DNA of 9,105 nucleotides from JANPEF01 sp031413115 (GTDB lineage Bacteria > Eisenbacteria > RBG-16-71-46 > DASYSL01), in assembly GCA_031413115.1 (NCBI GenBank), contig JANOEH010000192.1:1-9105 (forward strand), read 5' to 3'. Each line of letters opens with the position of its first letter. Within the stretch, counting starts at the first letter, position 1. The position numbers were made by a program, and so were the translations under genes. The notes under the pieces are model-generated. The model saw nothing but the letters and a program-made list of their open reading frames with translations, had not been told where the DNA came from and did no database searches. Positions 1-5,285 of this stretch are shown here, piece after piece.

Positions 1-996
1 CCTGTATGGTATGGGGGCGGGGCCCTGGCCCGGGGGGCCGGCCTGGGGCCGAAGGAGCACCCCCTGCCCGCGACGCTTTTCCGGTCGCCCATCGGGATCA
101 TCAATCAGGTCGCCGGACACTTTCTCGCCACGCGCGGGAAGAAGTTCCGGCCGACCCTGCTTTTGTTGGTGGCGCGCCTCAGCGGGCCCGCCGATCGCCG
201 CCTTATTTCCGCGGCGTGCGTCGTCGAGATCATCCATGCGGCGGCGTTGATCCACGACGATTCGGTGGACAAGAGCCTGCTGCGCCGCGGACTGCCCACG
301 GTGAACAATCTCTGGAACGACGAGGTCTCGATCATCATCGGCGATTTCCTGTACTCCAAGGCGTTCACCAAGATGGTGGATGAGGAGCTGAACCCCGCGA
401 TGCAGATTCTTGCCCGGGTCAGCCATGAGATGACGATCGGCGAGGCCCTCGGCGAGGCCCTCGAGTTCGAGCATGCGAGCGACCTCGACGTGAGCGAGAA
501 ACAGTACGTCGAGGTGATCCGCGCCAAGACGGCGACGCTGATCGGCGGGGCGTGCCAGATCGGCGCCCTGGCCAACGGGCACGCCGGCGACACCGCGCGC
601 GGGAAGCGCTTCTACCGCTTCGGCGAGCAGGTCGGGCTGGCCTTCCAGATCGCCGACGACCTGTTCGACTATGTCGGCGACCCGTCGACGACCGGCAAGG
701 GCGTCGGGGGCGACCTCGAAAGCGGCAAGATCACGCTGCCGTTGATCCACGCGCTCAGGAACGGCGGGAAGAACGCGGCGCGAGTCGGTCGCATGGTGGA
801 GAAGAAGGAGCTCGAGCCGGCCGAATGGCGCGAACTCGTCGGCATCCTCGAGCAGGGGGGCCACGTCGCCTACGCGCAGGAGCGCGCCGACACCTACGCG
901 CGACGGGCCCGCCGCGCGCTTGCCCCCGAGACCGACTCCCCGATCAAGGACGCGCTCGGCGACGCGATCCAGTACGCGATCGCCCGGTCGAACTAG
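1..996 (+). CDS. Long-chain polyprenyl diphosphate synthase (5'-partial)
   Basis: Trans-prenyltransferase of the IspB/HepT type. It would condense isopentenyl diphosphate onto an allylic diphosphate to make the isoprenoid tail of a quinone. The frame is open from base 1 and gives 331 residues, near full family length. The conserved GKKFRP motif (about 136-153) binds IPP. No ATG, GTG or TTG lies in frame before it, so the start is off the left edge. The first Asp-rich motif DDSVD is at 256-270, followed by RRG. A KTA segment follows near 526-534. The second Asp-rich motif DDLFD is at 655-669, preceded by GLAFQIA. Alanines at positions -4 and -5 before the first motif, rather than aromatics, favour a long-chain product (inference from family knowledge). 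Chain length cannot be fixed. The first 25 or so codons look less family-like than the rest. rsfS follows 12 bases downstream. Confidence 0.92.
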   Translation, partial: PVWYGGGALARGAGLGPKEHPLPATLFRSPIGIINQVAGHFLATRGKKFRPTLLLLVARLSGPADRRLISAACVVEIIHAAALIHDDSVDKSLLRRGLPTVNNLWNDEVSIIIGDFLYSKAFTKMVDEELNPAMQILARVSHEMTIGEALGEALEFEHASDLDVSEKQYVEVIRAKTATLIGGACQIGALANGHAGDTARGKRFYRFGEQVGLAFQIADDLFDYVGDPSTTGKGVGGDLESGKITLPLIHALRNGGKNAARVGRMVEKKELEPAEWRELVGILEQGGHVAYAQERADTYARRARRALAPETDSPIKDALGDAIQYAIARSN

Positions 997-1008
997 GTGG
1001 ATTCCGCC

Positions 1009-1389
1009 ATGACCCGCCCTGTAAAGTCCGGCGCCGGCCTGCCGCTGGCACGCCTCGCCGTCGAGGCCTGCCTGGCCAAGAAGGCGACCGATCCCGTCCT
1101 GCTGGACCTTCGCGAGCTCGAGGCGGTCAGCGATTTCTTCATCATCGTCTCGGCCGCATCCGAGGTGCAGGTGAAGGGCATCGCCGACCACGTCGAGGAA
1201 CTGCTGCGCGAGAAGGGCGGCGTCAAGCCGTGGCACGTCGAGGGTCTCGACGGCCGCCGCTGGGTGCTCCTCGACTACATCGACGTCGTCGTCCACGTCT
1301 TCCACGAGAAGACGCGCGAGTACTATCTCCTCGAACGCCTGTGGGGAGACGCCAAGAGGATCGAGATTGTTGACGACCGCCCTGCGTGA
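1009..1389 (+). CDS. rsfS: Ribosomal silencing factor RsfS
   Basis: Small protein that binds ribosomal protein L14 (uL14) on the 50S subunit and blocks joining with 30S, lowering translation under starvation. The 126-residue product fits the family. Recognisable parts are the DFFIIVSAASEVQV segment, the central HVEG...WVLLDYIDVVVHVF core and the YYLLERLWGDA tail, which together form the RsfS (DUF143) fold. I chose ATG 1009 because AGGTGGA (995-1001) lies 7 bases before it. An in-frame GTG at 997, directly after the previous stop, would add four residues. The 3' end overlaps the likely argS start by about 20-23 bases, so the two genes are probably translationally coupled. RsfS is usually found near nadD or late ribosome-assembly genes; here it sits between isoprenoid and aminoacyl-tRNA synthetase genes. 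Confidence 0.95.
   Translation: MTRPVKSGAGLPLARLAVEACLAKKATDPVLLDLRELEAVSDFFIIVSAASEVQVKGIADHVEELLREKGGVKPWHVEGLDGRRWVLLDYIDVVVHVFHEKTREYYLLERLWGDAKRIEIVDDRPA
1354..1360 (+). promoter_or_regulatory. Shine-Dalgarno for argS inside rsfS
   Basis: AAGAGGA lies within the 3' end of rsfS. It is 6 bases before TTG 1367 and 9 bases before TTG 1370. This supports a TTG start for argS overlapping rsfS; no ATG or GTG in frame is close enough to the conserved N-terminal domain. Confidence 0.6.
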
Positions 1390-3037
1390 GGCCGTCGCCC
1401 GTGCGGCGGCGAAGAACGCGTTCCCACTTCCCGGCCCCGCAGGTCCCGACGCGGCGCGCGTTCCCCTTGAGGTGCCTCGCATCGCGGCGCACGGCGACTA
1501 CGCCACGAACCTCGCGCTCGTGCTCGCCAAGTCGATCGGCCGCCCGCCGCGCCAGGTCGCCGAAGCGCTGGTCAGCGCGCTCGACCTCGGCCCCGACGTG
1601 CTCGAGGAGACAACGATCGCGGGGCCCGGCTTCATCAATTTCCGCCTGAGTTCCGTCCGCCTGGGCCTCGCCCTCGTGGACGCCGTCGAGGCGGGCGACA
1701 CCTGGGGCACGTGGCCCGCCGCCGACCTGCCGTCGATCCTCGTCGAATACGTGAGCGCCAATCCGACCGGCCCCATGAACGTGGTCAACGCGCGCGCCGC
1801 CGCCGTCGGCGCCGCGCTGGTCCGTCTGCACCGCGCCGCGGGCCGGAAGGCCGACGCCGAGTTCTACGTCAACGATGCCGGACGCCAGGTCGACCTGCTG
1901 GGCGCCTCCGTGGCCGCGCGCTTCCGCGAGCGGATCGGCGTGGCCGGAACATTCCCCGAGGACGGGTACCACGGCGACTACATCGCCGACGTCGCCGCCC
2001 GGGTGCCCGAGTCCGAAGGACGAGCCGCACTCGGAAACGACGACCTGCGCTGGTTCCGCGACTTTGCGCTCGAACGCATGCTGGCCTGGCAGGAGCGCTC
2101 GCTCGCCGCCTACGGCACGACGTTCGACCACTGGTTCCGCGAGTCGACGCTGCACGCCGAGGGCGCGCTGGCCGCGACGCTCGCCGACCTCATGGCGGGC
2201 GGCCACGTGTACGAGCTTGATGGCGCGCAGTGGTTCCGCTCGAGCGCCTTCGGTGACGAGAAGGACCGCGTCCTCATGCGCGGCAACGGCGAGCCCTCGT
2301 ACTACCTGGCCGACATCGCCTACCACCGTGACAAGGCGAAGCGGGGTTGGGCCCGGTCGCTCGACCTGTGGGGTCCGGACCATCACGGCCACGTCGCCCG
2401 CATGGCCGCCGCGATGAAAGCGCTCGGATACCCGGACGAGTTCTTCCGCGTGACGATCGTCCAGTTCGTGCGGCTGCAGTCGAAGGGGGAGCTGGTCAAG
2501 ATGTCGAAGCGGGCGGGGGAGTTCGTCACGCTCGACGAGCTGATCGCCGAGGTCGGCGCCGACTGCGCCAAGTTCTTCTTCCTGATGCGCTCGACATCGT
2601 CGCACATCGACTTCGACCTCGACCTGGCGAAGTCGCAGAACGCCGACAACCCGGCGTACTACGTGCAGTACGCGCACGCCAGGGTGGCGAGCCTGCTGCG
2701 CGTCGCCGCCGAGAAGGGGCACGAGCCGCCCGCGGGACGTGACGCGCGCCTGGCGGCTGCGGTCTTGCTCATCGCACCCGAGGAGCGTGTGCTGCTGCGT
2801 GCCATCGCGCACTTCCCCGAGCTCGTGGCGGGGGCGGCCGCGGCCGAGGAGCCACACCGCCTGACGACCTACCTCGACGACCTGGCGAAATCGTTCCACC
2901 AGTTCTACCACGAGCACCGGGTGATGACCGACGACGCCGCGCTGACGGGCGCGCGGCTCCTTCTCGTGCGCGGCGTGCAGCAGACGGTGCACAACGGACT
3001 CGGCCTGCTCGGGGTTTCGGCCCCGGAGCGGATGTAG
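1367..3037 (+). CDS. argS: Arginyl-tRNA synthetase with atypical HIGH motif
   Basis: Class I synthetase that charges tRNA-Arg in the cytoplasm. From TTG 1367 it has 556 residues, normal for the family; TTG 1370 is equally possible. The N-terminal additional domain ends with the GPGFINFRL segment. The catalytic region carries SANPTGP (residues 130-136). The place where HIGH is expected reads N138-V-V-N141, with neither histidine. The FYVND segment follows, then KMSKR at residues 378-382 and FVTLDEL. The C-terminal DALR anticodon-binding domain starts near NPAYYVQYAHAR and runs to the end (HEHRVM, then the LLLVRGVQQTVHNGLGLLGV helix). Apart from HIGH everything looks intact, with no frameshift, so I consider it a working enzyme of a divergent subgroup rather than a decayed copy. 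It overlaps rsfS, and the pfkB ribosome binding site sits on its stop codon. Confidence 0.96.
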   Translation: MLTTALREAVARAAAKNAFPLPGPAGPDAARVPLEVPRIAAHGDYATNLALVLAKSIGRPPRQVAEALVSALDLGPDVLEETTIAGPGFINFRLSSVRLGLALVDAVEAGDTWGTWPAADLPSILVEYVSANPTGPMNVVNARAAAVGAALVRLHRAAGRKADAEFYVNDAGRQVDLLGASVAARFRERIGVAGTFPEDGYHGDYIADVAARVPESEGRAALGNDDLRWFRDFALERMLAWQERSLAAYGTTFDHWFRESTLHAEGALAATLADLMAGGHVYELDGAQWFRSSAFGDEKDRVLMRGNGEPSYYLADIAYHRDKAKRGWARSLDLWGPDHHGHVARMAAAMKALGYPDEFFRVTIVQFVRLQSKGELVKMSKRAGEFVTLDELIAEVGADCAKFFFLMRSTSSHIDFDLDLAKSQNADNPAYYVQYAHARVASLLRVAAEKGHEPPAGRDARLAAAVLLIAPEERVLLRAIAHFPELVAGAAAAEEPHRLTTYLDDLAKSFHQFYHEHRVMTDDAALTGARLLLVRGVQQTVHNGLGLLGVSAPERM

Positions 3038-3045
3038 GAGGCGGC

Positions 3046-3972
3046 TTGAGCATCGTCGTCGTGGGTTCGGTCGCACTCGACACCATCTACACGCCGCGCG
3101 GTTCCGCCCGCGACGCGCTCGGCGGCTCGGCGGCCTACTTCGCACTCGCCGCCCGGCACTTCAGCGACGTGCACATCGTGGCGGTCGTCGGCGAGGACTT
3201 CCCCGACGCGCACCGGGCGCTGCTGGCGCAGGAGCGCATCCACCTCGAGGGCCTGTCGACGGTGAAGGGCGGGAAGACGTTTCGCTGGGCGGGCGAGTAC
3301 AGCGAGGACCTGGCTCAACGCAAGTCGCTGTCGACCGAGCTCAACGTCTTCGAGACGTTCCAGCCCGAACTCTCGCCGGAGCAGCGCAAGGCGACCACCG
3401 TCTTCCTCGCCAATATCGATCCCGAACTCCAGCTGCACGTGCTCGACCAGATCGCAAACCCGCGGCTGGTGGTCGTCGACACGATGAACTACTGGATCAC
3501 GTCGAAGCGCGATCGCCTGCTCGAACTCCTGGCGCGCGTCGACATCGTCCTGCTCAACGACGAGGAAGTGAAGCTGCTGGCCGACGACTGGTCGCTGCCG
3601 CGCGCTGTTCGCAAGCTGCACGAGCGGGGCGCCAAGCGGATCGTGATCAAGAAGAGCGAGCACGGAGCGGCGATGTCGCACCAGGGCGACTGGTTCTACA
3701 CGCCGGCCTTCGCGCTCGAACATCCGCTCGATCCGACGGGTGCGGGCGACACCTTTGCCGGCGGATTCCTGGGCTACCTCGATGCCGTCGGCGCGAACCA
3801 CCCGATGCAGTTCCGCCGCGCGATGGTCGTGGGCACGGCGCTGGCCTCGATCGCGGTCGAGGGCTTCTCGCCCCGCCGTCTTTCCGAAGCCCGGCGGGAA
3901 GAGATCTCCTCGCGCGTGGATGCGGTCCTGTCCACCATGCATTGCCCGCCGGAACCCCTTTGGGGGGCTTGA
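3046..3972 (+). CDS. PfkB-family carbohydrate/nucleoside kinase, substrate unknown
   Basis: Ribokinase-like ATP-dependent kinase of 308 residues. The start is TTG 3046, preceded by AGGAGG at 3036-3041, which overlaps the argS stop; the 4-base gap is a little short. The N-terminal strand GSVALDTI and GGSAAYFALA form the substrate-binding Gly-Gly region. NDEE (N171 to E174) matches the NxxE metal-associated motif. DPTGAGD (229-235) is PfkB signature 2, with D235 the expected catalytic base, followed by TFAGGFLGYL. All catalytic elements are present. The sequence does not tell me the substrate; candidates in the superfamily are ribose, fructose, adenosine and related sugars. Position suggests it ends the upstream operon: the next gene has its own promoter beginning 18 bases after this stop. 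Confidence 0.9.
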   Translation: MSIVVVGSVALDTIYTPRGSARDALGGSAAYFALAARHFSDVHIVAVVGEDFPDAHRALLAQERIHLEGLSTVKGGKTFRWAGEYSEDLAQRKSLSTELNVFETFQPELSPEQRKATTVFLANIDPELQLHVLDQIANPRLVVVDTMNYWITSKRDRLLELLARVDIVLLNDEEVKLLADDWSLPRAVRKLHERGAKRIVIKKSEHGAAMSHQGDWFYTPAFALEHPLDPTGAGDTFAGGFLGYLDAVGANHPMQFRRAMVVGTALASIAVEGFSPRRLSEARREEISSRVDAVLSTMHCPPEPLWGA

Positions 3973-3990
3973 GTTGCCCTTCCGGACCGC

Positions 3991-4019
3991 TTGCCGCCGG
4001 CAATTCGCTGTGGTAGAGT
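3991..4019 (+). promoter_or_regulatory. Sigma-70-like promoter of the unknown-gene/peptide unit
   Basis: A -35 box TTGCCG (3991-3996) and a -10 box TAGAGT (4014-4019) are separated by exactly 17 bases. Each matches the consensus at 4 of 6 positions. Transcription would start near 4025, giving a leader of about 60 bases before the CTG at 4087. If real, it excludes any start for the next gene upstream of about 4025, even though the frame is open from further left. Prediction from sequence only. Confidence 0.55.
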
Positions 4020-4071
4020 GCACGCGCTTTCGGTCGGGTTGTCCTTGGAACGATTTGAAACTTGCTTGAGG

Positions 4072-4078
4072 AAGGAGG
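4072..4078 (+). promoter_or_regulatory. Strong Shine-Dalgarno that points to a CTG start
   Basis: AAGGAGG is a near-perfect anti-16S match. Eight bases downstream the only suitable in-frame codon is CTG 4087, giving the N-terminus MSSELS. The alternative TTG codons at 4045 and 4066 lie upstream of this site and have no good ribosome binding site of their own. Confidence 0.6.
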
Positions 4079-4086
4079 GATCGGTC

Positions 4087-4917
4087 CTGTCTTCCGAACT
4101 GTCGGCTGAGTGGGTGGCGGAGGCCGAGCGGATCCTCGCTCGGCTCAGGGACGTCCAGGCCGCTTCGATCACCACGGACGGGGACCAGATCCGGGAAGTG
4201 CATATCGTCGCCGAATCGACGCGCGCCCCGAAACAGATCGTGCGCGACGTCGAGACGGCGCTCAAAGCGTTCTTGAAACGCAGCATCGATCATCGGATCA
4301 TCAGCGTGGCCCTGCAGGCGCCCGATCCGGACGCTCCGGTGGCGGCGCCGATTCCGGCGAAGGCGCCGCCGCTGCTTGCTGCACCGCCGATCGTCCAGCC
4401 CGTCGTGCCGGCGAGCGTTGTGCCGCCCGTCTCGGTGGCGGCTGCGGCGAAGAACCAGGTTTCAACGGCCCCGGTTCCCGGGCCCGTTGAAACTGCAAGG
4501 GTTCGCTTCGTCAACGCGAACCTGTTCGTCAGCGGCCTGCGGACCCAGGCCGAAGTCGAGTTGTCCTGGCAGGGCACGACGAGGGTCGGTAATGCCACCG
4601 GCGCTTCCGCCCGGGACAACGCACACCGGTTGCTCGCGTCGGCGACGCTGTCGGCGCTGGCGCCGTTCCTCGGTCCCGAGATGACACTCTCGGCGCATGA
4701 CGTCGAGGTCGTCCGGATGGGACGGCAGGACACGGTGGTGGTGGCGGTGAAGCTCCTCGCCCAGCGTTCGGAGAAGACGCTGGTGGGAGCCTGCACCGTG
4801 GAACAGGATCTGACCCAGTCGGTGGTCTACGCGACGCTGGCCGCGGTCAACCGGGTGCTCGGCGGCCTTCGGGTGGCCGAGCCTGTGGAGTACGAACTGA
4901 GACCGGCATCGGCGTAA
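4087..4917 (+). CDS. Two-domain protein of unknown function (ACT-like part plus duplicated beta-beta-alpha part)
   Basis: I do not recognise this gene with certainty. From CTG 4087 it has 276 residues; TTG 4066 or 4045 would add 7 or 14. Residues 1-77 look like a compact alpha-beta-beta-alpha-beta domain: an ITTDGDQIREVHIVAE hairpin, a PKQIVRDVETALK helix, then a DHRIISVAL strand. This resembles small ligand-binding or dimerisation domains of ACT type (inference). Residues 78-136 are an Ala/Pro/Val-rich linker with almost no charge. Residues 137-262 contain two similar halves (about 157-195 and 220-258). Each has a strand, a VG turn and a helix holding ATL(S/A)A, which suggests an internal duplication. 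I see no signal peptide, membrane segment or enzyme motif, so a cytoplasmic regulatory or binding role is likely. It has its own promoter and is followed by the GKxGW peptide gene and an HD-GYP gene. A long hairpin lies in the linker-coding DNA. Confidence 0.8.
   Translation: MSSELSAEWVAEAERILARLRDVQAASITTDGDQIREVHIVAESTRAPKQIVRDVETALKAFLKRSIDHRIISVALQAPDPDAPVAAPIPAKAPPLLAAPPIVQPVVPASVVPPVSVAAAAKNQVSTAPVPGPVETARVRFVNANLFVSGLRTQAEVELSWQGTTRVGNATGASARDNAHRLLASATLSALAPFLGPEMTLSAHDVEVVRMGRQDTVVVAVKLLAQRSEKTLVGACTVEQDLTQSVVYATLAAVNRVLGGLRVAEPVEYELRPASA
4459..4493. repeat. 35-base imperfect palindrome inside the linker-coding region
   Basis: The outer arms GTTTCAACGG (4459-4468) and CCGTTGAAAC (4484-4493) are perfect reverse complements. 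After one C/C mismatch, CCCGG (4470-4474) pairs with CCGGG (4478-4482), leaving a TTC loop. Fifteen of 16 opposed positions pair. It codes for part of the disordered linker (residues about 125-136) and keeps the frame. It has no T-run after it and no repeat copy that I noticed elsewhere in the window. It could be an mRNA hairpin, a protein-binding site or an inserted small palindrome. Confidence 0.85.
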
Positions 4918-4918
4918 G

Positions 4919-4964
4919 GCGAAGCGAAGCGAAGATCCGAAGCGGAGCGCCAACCCAACGAAGC
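4919..4964. repeat. GAAGC micro-repeats after the unknown gene
   Basis: Starting right after the stop of the unknown gene, GAAGC occurs at 4921, 4926, 4939 and 4960, with GAAG at 4931 and a related GGAGC at 4944. The first three units are in direct 5-base tandem. This is a short low-complexity, purine-rich spacer. I cannot tell whether it has a function or reflects replication slippage. Confidence 0.6.
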
Positions 4965-4989
4965 GAGGGGCCGTCCGGCTCCTCCGTTC
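4960..4989 (+). promoter_or_regulatory. Hairpin in the leader of the GKxGW peptide gene
   Basis: GAGGGGCC (4965-4972) pairs with GGCTCCTC (4977-4984) around a GTCC loop. This makes 8 pairs, one of them G-U. Three further pairs (4960-4962 with 4987-4989) lie beyond a 2x2 mismatch. It ends 13 bases before the AGGGGAGG ribosome binding site region of the peptide gene. No U-run follows, so I read it as an RNA processing, stability or translation-control element rather than a standard terminator. Confidence 0.5.
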
Positions 4990-5018
4990 TCAACGTAGTC
5001 TAGGGGAGGTGTTCTCAC

Positions 5019-5168
5019 ATGCTTTCGATCTTGATGCTGCTGGCTGACTCCGTTGTCGATATCCTCACGATTTCCGACGACGGCAAGGCGGGTTGGGACC
5101 AGGCCGCTGGTGATGGCAAGGGCGGCTGGGACGACGCGACTCCCGATACGGGCAAGGCGGGTTGGTAG
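5019..5168 (+). CDS. 49-residue acidic peptide with three GK(A/G)GW repeats
   Basis: Small gene not assignable to a family I know. ATG 5019 is preceded by GGGGAGG (5003-5009) with 9 bases spacing, and an in-frame stop at 5001 excludes any longer form. Residues 2-18 are hydrophobic (LSILMLL, VVDILTI) but carry Asp and no Lys/Arg, so this is not a normal Sec signal; an amphipathic or membrane-surface helix is possible. The rest is hydrophilic: GKAGW at 22-26, GKGGW at 33-37 and GKAGW at 45-49, so the protein ends on the third Trp. Spacings are 11 and 12 residues, and the linkers are Asp-rich. There are nine Asp and three Lys in total, all three Lys being in the repeats. Repeats 1 and 3 are identical over 15 bases. 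It lies between two hairpins, after the unknown gene and before the HD-GYP gene. Possible roles are a modified-peptide (RiPP-like) precursor, a signal peptide for the neighbouring membrane receptor, or a small protein-binding adaptor. None is proven, and no maturation enzyme is in the window. Confidence 0.75.
   Translation: MLSILMLLADSVVDILTISDDGKAGWDQAAGDGKGGWDDATPDTGKAGW
5082..5165 (+). repeat. Three in-frame GKxGW-coding repeats
   Basis: The units are at 5082-5096, 5115-5129 and 5151-5165. Units 1 and 3 are both GGCAAGGCGGGTTGG. Unit 2 differs at three bases, giving GKGGW instead of GKAGW. Unit starts are 33 and 36 bases apart, so the frame is always kept. Confidence 0.9.
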
Positions 5169-5170
5169 GT

Positions 5171-5192
5171 CACCGCGGGTTCGCCCGCGGTG
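5171..5192 (+). terminator. UUCG-capped hairpin after the peptide gene (terminator-like, no U-tract)
   Basis: CACCGCGGG (5171-5179) and CCCGCGGTG (5184-5192) form a perfect 9-pair stem closed by TTCG, an unusually stable tetraloop. It starts three bases after the peptide stop. No T-run follows, so an intrinsic terminator is doubtful. It may instead protect the 3' end of a processed peptide mRNA and reduce, rather than stop, read-through into the HD-GYP gene. Confidence 0.7.
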
Positions 5193-5285
5193 GAACGACG
5201 ACCCTCGCTGAGTCCGGATCGCTGCCAGGGTAGATGAGCCCCAGGTCGGTGTCGGTCTCTTCATTTGTGTGAGGTGTGCCCAGGG
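5193..5285. other. Leader of the HD-GYP gene, no clear element
   Basis: This 93-base gap has no open frame I can support. TAGATG at 5231-5236 with CTGAGT 17 bases upstream (5208-5213) is a weak promoter-like pair. I do not see the features of a c-di-GMP riboswitch. Confidence 0.3.

Noticed and set aside
12..48. G-run cluster with G-quadruplex potential at the left edge
   Set aside because: Two loops are 7-9 bases and C-runs between the G-runs would favour ordinary hairpins. It lies within an open reading frame in a very GC-rich genome.
1223..3145. Long open frame on the minus strand opposite argS
   Set aside because: Product is Arg/His/Gly-rich with no domain and mirrors the GC-rich third positions of argS. 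It is a shadow of a certain gene.
3949..3985. Possible terminator after the pfkB kinase (CCCC TTT GGGG, flanked by CCGGAA and TTCCGG)
   Set aside because: The inner stem is only four pairs, the outer arms are far apart and no T-run follows. Too weak to annotate.
3991..4086. Extended start of the unknown gene at TTG 3991
   Set aside because: It coincides with the -35 box of a good promoter, has no ribosome binding site and adds a sequence unlike a folded N-terminus.
5019..5075. Sec signal peptide at the start of the GKxGW peptide
   Set aside because: No Lys or Arg precedes the hydrophobic stretch, and Asp residues interrupt it at positions 10 and 14.
5193..5285. c-di-GMP riboswitch before the HD-GYP gene
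   Set aside because: The gap is short and I could not find the paired helices or conserved core of the GEMM classes.
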